DNA of 64,000 bases from the NCBI RefSeq assembly GCF_003044275.1, contig NZ_PZPL01000001.1, positions 1,178,001 through 1,242,000 of the forward strand, read 5' to 3'. Position 1 is the first letter of the stretch. Each line of letters opens with the position of its first letter. The translations under genes were made by a program, and so were the position numbers. Positions 34,007 through 42,740 of this stretch are shown in pieces. The notes under the pieces were generated by a model. That model was not told the DNA's origin. It saw only the letters and a list, made by a program, of their open reading frames with translations, and did no database searches. Source of the DNA: Rathayibacter caricis DSM 15933 (GTDB taxonomy: Bacteria > Actinomycetota > Actinomycetes > Actinomycetales > Microbacteriaceae).

Positions 34007-35101
34007 ATGAGCACCGTCCTGACCACCAGCGACACCAGCACGCCCCTCGCGCGGGCGGCGGCGGCGAGTCCGACGAGTCTCTGGAACGACTCGGCGGACC
34101 TCTCGGAACTCTCCCGGTCGATCGGGTTCGGCGCCGTCGGAGCGACCTGCAACCCGGTGATCGCCTACACGACCATCCGGAAGAACCTCGACGTCTGGGG
34201 CCCGCGCCTGGCCGAGCTGGCCGCCGAGCACCCCACCCTGGGCGAGAGCGCCCTGGGCTGGCTCGCGATCGAGGAGATGTCGGTCCAGGCCGCCGAGCTG
34301 CTCCTCCCCGCCTTCCGCGAGAGCGGCGGCCGCAACGGCCGGCTCTCGGTGCAGACCGACCCGCGCCTGCACCGCGACGCCGACGCCCTCGTCGAGCAGG
34401 CCGTGCACTTCTCGCACCTCGCCGAGAACATCATCGTGAAGATCCCCGCGACGAAGGTCGGCATCGAGGCCATCGAGAAGGCGACCCGCCGCGGAGTGAG
34501 CATCAACGCCACCGTCTCGTTCACCGTCGCGCAGGCGGTCGCCGTCGCCGAGGCGATCGAGCGGGGTCTCGACGCCCGCGCCGCCGACGGCGAGCCCGAG
34601 CGCGAGTTCGGCAGCGTCGTCACGATCATGGGCGGGCGCCTGGACGACTGGCTGAAGGCCTCGGCCGCCGCCGACCGCCTGCTGCTCGACCCCGGCTACC
34701 TGGAGTGGGGCGGCGTCGCCGCGCTGAAGGAGGCGTACCGGATCTTCCAGGAGCGCGGCTACCGCTCCCGCATCCTGTCGGCCGCGTTCCGCAACCACCT
34801 GCAGTGGTCGGAGCTCGTCGGCGGCGACCTCGTGGTCTCGCCGCCCTTCGAGTGGCAGCTGCTCATCAACGAGAACGGCATCGAGGCCGAACCCGACCGC
34901 ATCGACGTCCCGGTCCCGCCGCAGATCCTCGAGACGCTGCTCGAGCGCCTCCCCGAGTTCCGCCGCGCCTACCTCGAGGACGGCATGACCATCGACGAGT
35001 TCGACTCCTTCGGAGCGACCCGTCGCACCCTCCGCCAGTTCCTGGACGCCGATGCGCAGCTCGACGCGCTCGTGCGGGACATCCTGCTCCCGGTGATCTG
35101 A
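34007..35101 (+). CDS. transaldolase-family protein
   Basis: 364 residues, TIM-barrel of the transaldolase family. N-terminal SLWNDSADLSELSRSIGFGA, GATCNPVIAYTTI (the family's TNP motif as CNP) and IIVKIPATKVG, whose Lys is the expected Schiff-base residue; later INATVSFTVAQAVAVAEAIE matches the barrel core. ATG 34007 is chosen; upstream in-frame codons lie in the operator region. In this setting it may handle a keto-sugar phosphate from inositol or a related polyol, but the reaction is not predictable. It heads an operon with the thioesterase and the GNAT-AAA+ gene. Confidence 0.85.
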   Translation: MSTVLTTSDTSTPLARAAAASPTSLWNDSADLSELSRSIGFGAVGATCNPVIAYTTIRKNLDVWGPRLAELAAEHPTLGESALGWLAIEEMSVQAAELLLPAFRESGGRNGRLSVQTDPRLHRDADALVEQAVHFSHLAENIIVKIPATKVGIEAIEKATRRGVSINATVSFTVAQAVAVAEAIERGLDARAADGEPEREFGSVVTIMGGRLDDWLKASAAADRLLLDPGYLEWGGVAALKEAYRIFQERGYRSRILSAAFRNHLQWSELVGGDLVVSPPFEWQLLINENGIEAEPDRIDVPVPPQILETLLERLPEFRRAYLEDGMTIDEFDSFGATRRTLRQFLDADAQLDALVRDILLPVI

Positions 35102-35107
35102 GCCGTC

Positions 35108-35530
35108 GTGCCCGATCAGGAGGACGAGGGAGTCACCTTCCGCTCGCGCCGATGGGTGCGGCCCGAGGATCTCAACGCGCACGGCAGCCTGTTCGGCGGC
35201 AGCTTGCTGCGCTGGATCGACGAGGAGGCCGCGATCTACGCGATCCTCCAGCTCGGCAATCCGCGCGCGGTGACGAAGTACATCTCCGAGATCGACTTCG
35301 TCTCGTCCGCCGTGCTGGGCGACCTGATCGAGATGGGCCTGCGGGCGACGTCCTTCGGGCGCACCTCGCTGACGATGCGCGCGGAGGTGCGCAACATGAT
35401 CACCCGGCGCAGCATCCTCGTGATCGAGCGCCTCGTGTTCGTGAGCCTCGGCGACGACGGGCGGCCCGCTCCGCACGGCTACAGCGCGATCACCTACGAC
35501 CGCGACCGGCTGCCCGTGGGTGCCGCGTGA
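35108..35530 (+). CDS. hotdog-fold acyl-CoA thioesterase
   Basis: 140 residues from a GTG start six bases after the transaldolase stop. It matches the YciA/BACH-type acyl-CoA thioesterase: VRPEDLNAHGSLFGGSLLRW (Asn-His-G..GG, start of the hotdog helix), IDEEAAIYAI with catalytic acidic residues, SEIDFVSSAVLGDLIEM and SFGRTSLTMRAEV. It would release CoA from acyl-CoAs, possibly acetyl- or propionyl-type products. Its stop overlaps the next start (GTGA). Confidence 0.88.
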   Translation: MPDQEDEGVTFRSRRWVRPEDLNAHGSLFGGSLLRWIDEEAAIYAILQLGNPRAVTKYISEIDFVSSAVLGDLIEMGLRATSFGRTSLTMRAEVRNMITRRSILVIERLVFVSLGDDGRPAPHGYSAITYDRDRLPVGAA

Positions 35531-36798
35531 CCGGCTGGCGGATCCGCGATCACCACTCCGACGACGTCGACGGCGTGCTGCGCCTCTGGGAGCAGGTGAA
35601 CGCCTCCGAGGCCCGGCCCGTCTACAACCTCGCCGAGGTGCTGGCGTCGTGCGCGAAGGACCACGCCGTCGTCGCCCTGGTCGGCGACCGGGTCGTGGGT
35701 GCGGCGGTCGGCCGTGCTGCGCACGCCCAGGGCTGGGTCGTGTTCCTCGCGACCGCACCCGAGCACCGGGGCCGTGGGATCGGCTCCGCTCTGCTCGCAG
35801 CGCTCGAATCGCGCATGGCGCCCGCCGGCATCTCGAAGCTCTCGGCGCTGATGCCCGCGGCCGAGACCCGCGTGGGCGCGTTCCTCCGCCAGGGCTTCGA
35901 GGTGGGGCAGAACCTGCACTACTTCGAGCGGCGCGTGCCGGTGCAGGGGGAGGAGCTGCGGCTGCTCGCCGAGCTCGGCGGCCGCGTGCTGCCGCGCGGC
36001 CTCTGGGACGCGGTCGGCGGCATGACCGCCGAGAAGGAGCTGCTGGAGCGACGACTGGTGATGCCCCTGGCGCGTCCGGGTCTCGCCGAGCGCTACGGAG
36101 TCGCCCCGCCGCGCTCCGTGGTCCTGTTCGGCCCGCCCGGCACCGGCAAGACCACCTTCGCGAAGGCCATCGCCTCGCGCCTGGAGTGGTCGTTCGTCGA
36201 GGTGTTCCCCTCGCGTCTCGCCGCCGATCCGGCCGGTCTCGCGGGCGGCCTCCGCCAGACCTTCGAGGCGATCGCCGGACTCGAGCGCGCGGTCGTGTTC
36301 CTCGACGAGGTCGAGGAGATCGCCTCGCACCGGCAGGGCGAGCCGCCGTCGCCGACGCAGGGCGTGACGAACGAGCTGCTGAAGCTGATCCCCGCCTTCC
36401 GCGAGCAGCCCGACCGGCTGCTGATCTGCGCCACGAACTTCATCCGCGCGATCGACTCCGCGTTCCTGCGCCACGGCCGCTTCGACTACGTGATCCCGAT
36501 CGGCCTGCCCGACGCCGAGGCCCGCCGCGCCATCTGGGCGCGCTACATCCCGGCCGCCGCGGTCGTCGACGTCGAGGTGCTCGTCGAGCGCACCGAGGGC
36601 TTCTCGCCGGCCGACATCGAGTACGCGGCGCGGAAGGCGTCGCAGACGGCCCTGGAATCGGCGGTCTACTCGGGCGCCGACGACTCCGGCCCGTCGACCG
36701 ACGACTACGCCGCGGCGATCGCCTCGACCCGGGCGACGGTGTCGCCGCAGGTCGCGGCGGAGTTCCTGGAGGACATCGTCACTCTCGGGCGCGTCTGA
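35527..36798 (+). CDS. GNAT acetyltransferase fused to an AAA+ ATPase
   Basis: 423 residues from a GTG overlapping the thioesterase stop. Residues 1-135 are a GNAT domain with the acetyl-CoA loop APEHRGRGIGSALL (77-90). A linker leads to an AAA+ domain: Walker A GPPGTGKTT (202-210), Walker B AVVFLDEVEEIA (255-266), sensor 1 LLICATNF, then LRHGRFDYVIPIGLPDAEARRAIW with the arginine-finger region, and a C-terminal helical lid (GFSPADIEYAARKASQTALE). The AAA+ part resembles FtsH/CDC48-type remodelling ATPases but has no protease domain. A link of protein acetylation with remodelling is suggested; the target is unknown. Confidence 0.85.
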   Translation: MTGWRIRDHHSDDVDGVLRLWEQVNASEARPVYNLAEVLASCAKDHAVVALVGDRVVGAAVGRAAHAQGWVVFLATAPEHRGRGIGSALLAALESRMAPAGISKLSALMPAAETRVGAFLRQGFEVGQNLHYFERRVPVQGEELRLLAELGGRVLPRGLWDAVGGMTAEKELLERRLVMPLARPGLAERYGVAPPRSVVLFGPPGTGKTTFAKAIASRLEWSFVEVFPSRLAADPAGLAGGLRQTFEAIAGLERAVVFLDEVEEIASHRQGEPPSPTQGVTNELLKLIPAFREQPDRLLICATNFIRAIDSAFLRHGRFDYVIPIGLPDAEARRAIWARYIPAAAVVDVEVLVERTEGFSPADIEYAARKASQTALESAVYSGADDSGPSTDDYAAAIASTRATVSPQVAAEFLEDIVTLGRV

Positions 36799-36866
36799 GA
36801 CGCGCTCGCTCGCTCCGCCGTGCGCTCGCTCTGTTCCTCGCGACCCTGAACGCCCCCTCGCACTGC

Positions 36867-37150
36867 CCCTTGATCCGTCACGGGTGGTCGCTACCGGGTG
36901 ATTCGACGGGCCGCTTGTGACGGAGGGGTGTGCCGGTGCCGTCGATCCGTCGCGAAGGGTCGTCTCCGTGAGTGCGCCCGTTGATCCGGGGTGATCGGTC
37001 GTCGCGGAGCGGTTCGACCGGCCGTCGGTGACGGACGAGTGGGCTGGGGCCGTCGATCCGGTGCGGACGGTCGTCGCCGGGAATCCGTCGACTGATCCGG
37101 CGTGAGTGGCCGCTGCGGCCGCGCAGCCGGCCGTCTGTGACGGATCGATG
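36867..37150. repeat. family B repeat region, about five degenerate copies
   Basis: Recurring TTGATCCGTCACGGGTGG, GTGACGGAGGGGTG, GTCGATCCGTCGCGAAGGG, GACCGGCCGTCGGTGACGG, GTCGATCCGGTGCGGACGG and GGCCGTCTGTGACGGATCG. It occupies most of the 646 bases (36799-37444) between the AAA+ gene and the converging CUT2 transporter operon. No gene is supported there. Confidence 0.6.
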
Positions 37151-37373
37151 CCGTCGAGGTCGGAGCCGTCGTGGCCGTCCCGCGGAGGTCGGAGCGGTCG
37201 CGGGCCGTCGAGCACGGCTCTGCCGCGCAACTCCGCTGCGCATCATCAGCTGAGGACGAGGTCTCTCGGCTGTCAGCCGTCAGACCCCCTCCTCAGAAGA
37301 TGTTCCGCACCGCGCACCCCGCGGTTGTGCGCCGACGCCCTGCGCCGACAGCGCACGCCGCCCGCACGAGAAC

Positions 37374-37428
37374 GATCCGCCGCGATCCGCTCCTCCCGGG
37401 CAGGGAGGGGAGCGGATCGCGACGGATC
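37374..37428. terminator. long family B hairpin after the CUT2 operon
   Basis: Left arm GATCCGCCGCGATCCGCTCC (from 37374) and right arm GGAGCGGATCGCGACGGATC (to 37428) pair almost perfectly, with CTCCC/GGGAG closing toward the short loop. It starts 17 bases beyond the ATPase stop, so it can end the minus-strand operon. Confidence 0.65.
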
Positions 37429-37444
37429 GCGGAGGGGTGGTTCG

Positions 37445-38356
37445 TCAGGCCCGGGGCGGACCCGCGGGCGTCGTGGCCACCCCGGCCTCGGCGGCGACCT
37501 CGCGGGCCACCGGGGAGTCGGGCATCTCGCGCTGCAGCTCGTGCGCCAGCGAGTCCAGCTCGGCGCCGCCGGCCATCAGGCCGGTGAGCTCCGCCAGCGA
37601 GATCTCGCTCTTCTCGAAGTTGCCGAGGCTCGTGCCGCGGTTCAGGAGGAGGAAGCGGTCGCCGACCGGGTACGCGTGGTGCGGGTTGTGGGTGATGAAC
37701 ACCACTCCGAGGCCCTCGTCGCGCGAGCGGGCGATGTACTTCAGCACCACGCCGGACTGCTTGACGCCGAGCGCGGCGGTCGGCTCGTCCAGGATCAGCA
37801 CGCGGGCGCCGAAGTGGACGGCGCGGGCGATCGCGACGCACTGGCGCTCGCCGCCCGAGAGGGTGCCGATGGGCTGGTCGACGTCGCGGAGGTCGATGCC
37901 CATGCGGGCGAGCTCGTCGAAGGTGATCTGCTTCATCGACTTGACGTCCAGGCGGCGGAACGGACCGACGCCCGTCGTCAGCTCGGAGCCGAGGAAGAAG
38001 TTCCGCCAGACGGGCATGAGCGGCACGACCGCGAGGTCCTGGTAGACCGTGGCGATGCCGGCCGAGAGGGCCGCGCGGGGCGAGGCGAACGTGATCGGCT
38101 CGCCGTCGAGCAGCAGCGTGCCCTCGGTGGGGGTGTGGGCGCCGGCCAGCATCTTGATGAAGGTCGACTTGCCCGCGCCGTTGTCGCCCAGCACGCAGGT
38201 GACCTGCCCCGCGTTCACGGTGGTCGAGACCCCCGCGAGCGCGTTGACGGCTCCGTAGCTCTTGCCGATGTCCCTGACCTCGACGATGGTCGTGCCCACC
38301 GGGGTCTTCGGGGTGGCCGGTCGCCCGGTCGAGGGTCCTGCGGTGTCGGTGCTCAT
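37445..38356 (-). CDS. CUT2 sugar ABC transporter ATPase, single-domain type
   Basis: 303 residues with one ATPase domain: Walker [19 protein letters not shown] signature, [17 protein letters not shown]alker B with the CUT2-typical ALGVK segment. Most RbsA-type ATPases carry two fused domains (about 500 residues); this is the half-size FrcA-like form. The Pro/Ala/Glu-rich C-terminal tail is dispensable-looking. The ATG overlaps the permease stop (ATGA). With the permease and binding protein it forms a transporter probably for inositol or a related cyclitol. Confidence 0.92.
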   Translation of the reverse strand: MSTDTAGPSTGRPATPKTPVGTTIVEVRDIGKSYGAVNALAGVSTTVNAGQVTCVLGDNGAGKSTFIKMLAGAHTPTEGTLLLDGEPITFASPRAALSAGIATVYQDLAVVPLMPVWRNFFLGSELTTGVGPFRRLDVKSMKQITFDELARMGIDLRDVDQPIGTLSGGERQCVAIARAVHFGARVLILDEPTAALGVKQSGVVLKYIARSRDEGLGVVFITHNPHHAYPVGDRFLLLNRGTSLGNFEKSEISLAELTGLMAGGAELDSLAHELQREMPDSPVAREVAAEAGVATTPAGPPRA

Positions 38357-39396
38357 CGCCCGCCTCCTGCTCGTGTGCGGACGAAGTTGTTCAGGAGGAC
38401 CGCGGCGAGCAGCATGCCGCCGAGGACCGTCCGGAGCCAGTTGGTGTCCCACTGGGCGAAGGTGATGCCCTGGAAGACCATGCCGTAGATCAGCGCGCCG
38501 AGGGCGGCGCCGATCGCGGAGCCGTAGCCGCCGGTCATGAGGCAGCCGCCGACGACCGCGCAGATGATGTAGATGAACTCCTGGCCGACGCCGGTGTTCG
38601 CCTGCACCGTCGAGGTGCGGAAGAGCGAGATCATGCCGACCAGCCACGCGGCTCCGGCCGTTCCCATGAACAGGCCGATCTTGGTCTTGAACACGGGCAC
38701 GCCGACCTGGCGCGAGGAGTTGAGGGCGCCGCCGACGGCGAAGACCCAGTTGCCGGCGCGGGTGCGCAGCAGGAGCCAGGTGGCCACCGCGGTCACGACG
38801 AACCACCAGAGCACCGAGATGTAGAACGTGCCGTTGCCGATCTGGAGGGAGGCGCCGAAGAGCGGCTGGATCGAGTCGTACGCGGGGACCTGGGTCATGC
38901 CCTGGATCGCCACCTGCCCGGTGATGAGCTTGGTGACCGCGAGGTCGATGCCCGCGAGGGCGAAGAAGGTGCCGAGGGTCACGATGAAGCTGGGGAGCCC
39001 GGTCTTCATCACGAGGACGCCGTTGAGCGCGCCGACGCCGAGGCAGACGACGAGCGAGACGAGGACGGCGACCCAGATGCTCAGCCCGTAGTGGGTGGTC
39101 AGGATGCCGACGATCAGCGCCGAGAACCCGGTCATGACACCGGCCGAGAGGTCGAACTCGCCGCCGATCATGAGCACGGCGACGGCGACGGCCATGATGC
39201 CGAAGGTGGAGGCCGACTCGAGCCAGACGCCGGCTCCGGCGAGGCTGAGGAACTGCGGGGTGTAGAGGGAGAAGAACACCAGCACGGCGAGGGCCGCGAC
39301 GAAGGCGCCGGTCTCGGGCCTGGCGAGGATCTTGCGGATGGGACGCCGCTCGAGGCGGGGCCTCGTCGCGATCGTCACGATGTCTGTGGTCGTCAA
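38353..39396 (-). CDS. CUT2 sugar ABC transporter permease (RbsC family)
   Basis: 347 residues, eight to ten hydrophobic helices. RbsC-like signature [20 protein letters not shown] and [22 protein letters not shown]. Translation starts at TTG 39396, supported by AGGAG five to six bases upstream; no in-frame ATG is available near it. Co-transcribed after the binding-protein gene and overlapping the ATPase gene. The likely substrate is myo-inositol by context. Confidence 0.92.
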   Translation of the reverse strand: MTTTDIVTIATRPRLERRPIRKILARPETGAFVAALAVLVFFSLYTPQFLSLAGAGVWLESASTFGIMAVAVAVLMIGGEFDLSAGVMTGFSALIVGILTTHYGLSIWVAVLVSLVVCLGVGALNGVLVMKTGLPSFIVTLGTFFALAGIDLAVTKLITGQVAIQGMTQVPAYDSIQPLFGASLQIGNGTFYISVLWWFVVTAVATWLLLRTRAGNWVFAVGGALNSSRQVGVPVFKTKIGLFMGTAGAAWLVGMISLFRTSTVQANTGVGQEFIYIICAVVGGCLMTGGYGSAIGAALGALIYGMVFQGITFAQWDTNWLRTVLGGMLLAAVLLNNFVRTRAGGGR

Positions 39397-39479
39397 CGGT
39401 GACTCCTGATTCGTGGGACGAGCGGGGGGCCGGGCGCGGGGCGCACCGGCCCCCGTGGGGGTCTGGAGCGGGTCGCGCT

Positions 39480-40448
39480 CTAGCGGGTGCCGTTGGCGGC
39501 GAACTCCGCGACCTCGGCCGCGTTGTCCTCGGTGACGAAGGCCGGTCCGGAGTAGACGGGCTGGCCACCGCCGATGATGTTGCCGTTGGTCGCGTAGAGC
39601 TCGAGCGCGGTCACACCCAGGAAGCCCTGGACGTAGGGCTGCTGGTCGACTGCGAAGAGGACGCTGCCGGCCTCGACCGCCGAGACGACGTCCTCCGAGA
39701 GGTCGAAGGTGCCGATCTGCGCGGTGCTGCCCGACTCCTCGACGGCACCGACCGCGTCGATGGCGTACTGGCCGCCGAGGGTCAGCACTCCGTCGATGGA
39801 CGGGTCGGCCTGCAGCTTCGACTTGATCGTCGCCTTGACCTCGGCGTCGTTCGTGCCGTCGACCTGCAGGTTCGTCATCGTGCCGCCGAAGGTGCTCGCG
39901 GCGGCCTTGCAGCGCTCCTCGAGGCCGACGTTGCCCGCCTCCTGGATGACGCAGAGCGCGTTGGTGAGGCCGGCGTCGGCGAGTCGCGTGCCCACGGCCT
40001 CTCCGGCCACGGTCTCGCTCTGGCCGATGTGGGTGAGGGCGCCGAACTCGGCCGAGCGCTCGATGCCGGAGTTGATCGTGACGACGGGGATGCCCGCCGC
40101 GACGGCCTTCTCGACGCTGTCGCGGACACCGTCGGGGTTGGCCATCGAGACCACGATCCCGTCGACGTCCTGCGCGACCGCGTTGTCGATGAGCTGCGAC
40201 TGCTTCGCGGGGTCGGGGTCGGAGTTGTAGGTGACGGTGGCGGAGTAGTCGGCTCCGGCCGCCTCGGCGCCGGACTTCACGCGGTCCCAGAAGGCGTCGC
40301 CGGGTCCGGAGTGGGTGACGACGGCGTAGGTGAGGTCGCCGCCCTCCGTCGTGGTGGCCGCGGTCTCCTGGCCCGTACCGGTGCAGCCGGCGAGGAGCAC
40401 TCCGGTGGCCGCCGCCAGGCCGAGGCCGGCGAGGAATCGCTTCTTCAT
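39480..40448 (-). CDS. CUT2 sugar-binding lipoprotein (RbsB/IbpA type)
   Basis: 322 residues. Signal peptide [21 protein letters not shown] with lipobox LAGC; mature periplasmic-binding type 1 fold with [34 protein letters not shown] and [27 protein letters not shown] precedes ATG 40448. It is divergent from an inositol-dehydrogenase-like gene across an ATGT-N4-ACAT box, so it probably binds inositol or another pathway substrate. Confidence 0.93.
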   Translation of the reverse strand: MKKRFLAGLGLAAATGVLLAGCTGTGQETAATTTEGGDLTYAVVTHSGPGDAFWDRVKSGAEAAGADYSATVTYNSDPDPAKQSQLIDNAVAQDVDGIVVSMANPDGVRDSVEKAVAAGIPVVTINSGIERSAEFGALTHIGQSETVAGEAVGTRLADAGLTNALCVIQEAGNVGLEERCKAAASTFGGTMTNLQVDGTNDAEVKATIKSKLQADPSIDGVLTLGGQYAIDAVGAVEESGSTAQIGTFDLSEDVVSAVEAGSVLFAVDQQPYVQGFLGVTALELYATNGNIIGGGQPVYSGPAFVTEDNAAEVAEFAANGTR

Positions 40449-40536
40449 TGAAAAGTCCCTTCGGTTCGGATCGCGTCGCGCGGGACGGTCCGGGGTGACG
40501 TCGGTGTCGGGTCGAGTATGAGCGAGGGGATCATTC

Positions 40537-40548
40537 ATGTCAATACAT
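40537..40548. promoter_or_regulatory. ATGT-CAAT-ACAT operator
   Basis: An exact ATGT-N4-ACAT dyad in the divergent region between the CUT2 operon (start 40448) and the oxidoreductase (start 40602). A TATCAT that could be a -10 box for the plus-strand gene lies just after it (40551-40556). Confidence 0.7.
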
Positions 40549-40601
40549 TCTATCATTGAGCTACGATGGGGGTGTTCAGAGTCGAATACGTCAGGAGCAT
40601 C

Positions 40602-41786
40602 GTGTCCTCATCGCCCCGCATCGGAGTAGGCCTGGTCTCGTTGGGATGGATGGGGCGCCTGCATTCGCGGGCGTACCGCGCCGTCCGAGACCACTATCCC
40701 GAACTGTCCGCCACCGTGGAGCTGGTCTCGGCCGCCGACACCGACGCGGGAGTCCGCCGCAGCGCCGAGGAGGTCCTCGGCTACCGCCGCACCACCTCGG
40801 ACTACCGCGAGGTACTGGCCGATCCCGAGGTCGACGTGGTGTCGATCTGCGCCCCCAACTTCCTGCACCGCGAGGTGGCGCTCGCCGCCGCCGCCGCGGG
40901 CAAGCCGTTCTGGATCGAGAAGCCGATGGGACGCTCCGCCGCGGAGTCGTCCGACATCGCGCGCGCCGCCTCTGCGGCCGGCGTCGTCACCTCGGTGGGC
41001 TTCAACTACCGCCACGCGCCCGCCGTCGCACGTGCCCGCGAGCTCGTGCGCGCGGGCGCGATCGGGACCGTGACCAACGTCCGGGTGAGCCTGCTCGCCG
41101 ACTACTCCGCCGATCCGCTCGGCGCTCTGACCTGGCGGTTCGTCCGCGAGCGGGCGGGGTCCGGCGTGCTGGGCGATCTGCTGTCGCACGGAGCCGACCT
41201 CGCCCAGTTCGTCGCGGGGCGCATCGACTCCGTCACGGGGCTGACCGAGACGTTCATCCGGGAGCGGCCGCTGCCCGGCTCCGGCGCGGCCGGGCACTTC
41301 AGCAAGGGCGAGGAGGGCGGGGCGACCGGTCCCGTCGAGAACGAGGACTACGCCGCGCTGCTCGGCCGCTTCGAGTCGGGCGCCGTGGTGGTGCTCGAGT
41401 CGAGCCGCGTCGCGATCGGGCCGCGGGCCGAGTACGCGCTCGAGGTCTACGGCACGAAGGGCTCGCTGCGCTGGGACTTCCAGCGCCTGAACGAGCTGCA
41501 GTTCGCCGACGACACGAGCGGCTACCGCACGATCATGGCGCAGCCGGGATTCGGCGACTTCGCCCGCTTCCAGCCGGGAGCCGGGACGAGCATGGGCTTC
41601 GACGACCTCAAGACGATCGAGGCGCAACTCTTCCTGCGCTCGGTGTTGGAGGGGCGCCAGCTCGCGCCGTCGGCCGCCGACGCCTGGTCGGCCGCCGAGA
41701 TCGTCGAGGCGGCGGTGCGGAGCGACCGCGCCCGGGCGTGGGAGCAGGTCGGGCGCGTGGAGGGCGACACGACGTACGACCTCTGA
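40602..41786 (+). CDS. Gfo/Idh/MocA-family oxidoreductase
   Basis: 394 residues. N-terminal Rossmann fold IGVGLVSLGWMGRLHSRAYR, catalytic Lys in FWIEKPMGRSAAES, and C-terminal alpha/beta domain with GVLGDLLSHGADLAQFVAG. GTG 40602 is preferred because AGGAG lies four bases upstream; ATG 40566 (12 codons earlier) has no ribosome site. It is longer than typical IolG and has an insertion around ERPLPGSGAAGHFSKGEEGG. Beside the transporter it may oxidise scyllo-inositol, an inositol derivative or the product of galactoside cleavage. Confidence 0.9.
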   Translation: MSSSPRIGVGLVSLGWMGRLHSRAYRAVRDHYPELSATVELVSAADTDAGVRRSAEEVLGYRRTTSDYREVLADPEVDVVSICAPNFLHREVALAAAAAGKPFWIEKPMGRSAAESSDIARAASAAGVVTSVGFNYRHAPAVARARELVRAGAIGTVTNVRVSLLADYSADPLGALTWRFVRERAGSGVLGDLLSHGADLAQFVAGRIDSVTGLTETFIRERPLPGSGAAGHFSKGEEGGATGPVENEDYAALLGRFESGAVVVLESSRVAIGPRAEYALEVYGTKGSLRWDFQRLNELQFADDTSGYRTIMAQPGFGDFARFQPGAGTSMGFDDLKTIEAQLFLRSVLEGRQLAPSAADAWSAAEIVEAAVRSDRARAWEQVGRVEGDTTYDL

Positions 41787-41796
41787 GACGGCGGAA

Positions 41797-41825
41797 GGGG
41801 GCGGGGCGCTCGGCGCCCCGCCCCC
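41797..41825 (+). terminator. perfect 13-bp hairpin terminator
   Basis: GGGGGCGGGGCGC (41797-41809), loop TCG, GCGCCCCGCCCCC (41813-41825), then TCCTCGTCGTC. Eleven bases after the oxidoreductase stop. Confidence 0.8.
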
Positions 41826-41838
41826 TCCTCGTCGTCGG

Positions 41839-41922
41839 TGGATCTCGAGACGCCCGCTGCGCGGGCTACTCGATCAGCACAGCTTGCTGGTCGAGTAGCC
41901 CCGCAGGGGCGTATCGAGACCC
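41839..41922. repeat. family A palindromic repeat pair
   Basis: Inverted arm GGATCTCGAGACGCCCG..GGGCTACTCGATCAGC followed by forward arm GCTGGTCGAGTAGCCCCGC..CGTATCGAGACCC. It lies between the converging oxidoreductase and sugar isomerase genes. Confidence 0.85.
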
Positions 41923-41959
41923 GAGCGCGCCGAGAGGCACGTCCCCGGTCGTGCCGTCG

Positions 41960-42733
41960 TCAGGCGAACGCCGCGCGGAAGCGCTCCAGCGCCGTGTCGG
42001 AGTCGCCCGACGGCCACGCCTCCAGGCCCACGACGCCGTCGTAGTCCAGCGCGCGCAGCTCCTGCGCGATCGCGGGGTACCGGATCTCGCCCGTGCCGGG
42101 CTCGCAGCGCCCGGGCACGTCCGCGACCTGGATCTCGCCGATCCACGGCAGGGCGCGGCGCACGAGCTCGATCAGGTTCCCCTCGCCGATCTGCGCGTGG
42201 TACAGGTCGAGGTTCAAGCGCAGCCCCGGGCTGTCGACGGCACTGACGAGTGCGAGGGTGTCCTCGGCGCGGGCGAACGGCACGCCCGGGTGGTCGACGG
42301 CGAGGTTGAGGTTCTCGAGCGTGAAGACCCGCCCGTGGCGCTCGCCCAGCGCGGCGAGCCGGGCCAGGGTGTCGACCGCCCGCTCCCGCTCCTGGGCCGT
42401 CACGTCGGTCCCGGGGCGCACCGGCAGGCCGTCGGGGTCGAGCCCCGTGCCGTGCAGGTTGAGCCGCGGGGAGTCGATCGTCTCGGCGGCGGCGAGCGAC
42501 AGTTCCGCTGTGCGCAGCAGCTCCGCGATGCCGTCGGTCGTGATCAGGTCGCCGGTGAGGTACCCGGTCATCGACGAGAACGTCGCTCCGGTGGCGGCGA
42601 GGGCGGGCAGGTCCTTCGTCGACCAGTCCCAGATCTCGACCTCGAAGCCGAGCTCGTGGAGCCGGCGGACGCGGTCGACGACGGGCAGTTCGCGGAAGAG
42701 CATCTCGGCCGAGGCGGCCAGGCGCACGGTCAT
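41960..42733 (-). CDS. sugar phosphate isomerase/epimerase-family protein (IolI/IolH or Hyi type)
   Basis: 257 residues, AP-endonuclease-2-like TIM barrel. Metal-site segments LNLHGTG, FTLENLNLAVDHPG (Glu), LNLDLYHAQIGEG (Asp/His) and IQVADVPGRCEPGTGEI (Asp); this last segment is typical of hydroxypyruvate-isomerase-like proteins, and GLEAWPSGDSDTALERF ends the barrel. In an inositol operon the role could be inosose isomerisation, as for IolI. It is the last gene of a minus-strand operon after the IolG-like and IolE-like genes, with a seven-base gap to the IolG-like gene. Confidence 0.88.
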   Translation of the reverse strand: MTVRLAASAEMLFRELPVVDRVRRLHELGFEVEIWDWSTKDLPALAATGATFSSMTGYLTGDLITTDGIAELLRTAELSLAAAETIDSPRLNLHGTGLDPDGLPVRPGTDVTAQERERAVDTLARLAALGERHGRVFTLENLNLAVDHPGVPFARAEDTLALVSAVDSPGLRLNLDLYHAQIGEGNLIELVRRALPWIGEIQVADVPGRCEPGTGEIRYPAIAQELRALDYDGVVGLEAWPSGDSDTALERFRAAFA

Positions 42734-42740
42734 CGCGGTC

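Noticed and set aside
33862..34152. N-terminal extension of the GntR regulator to 350 residues
   Set aside because: It would cover the operator and the divergent promoter; the winged HTH is complete from ATG 33861, which has a good ribosome site.
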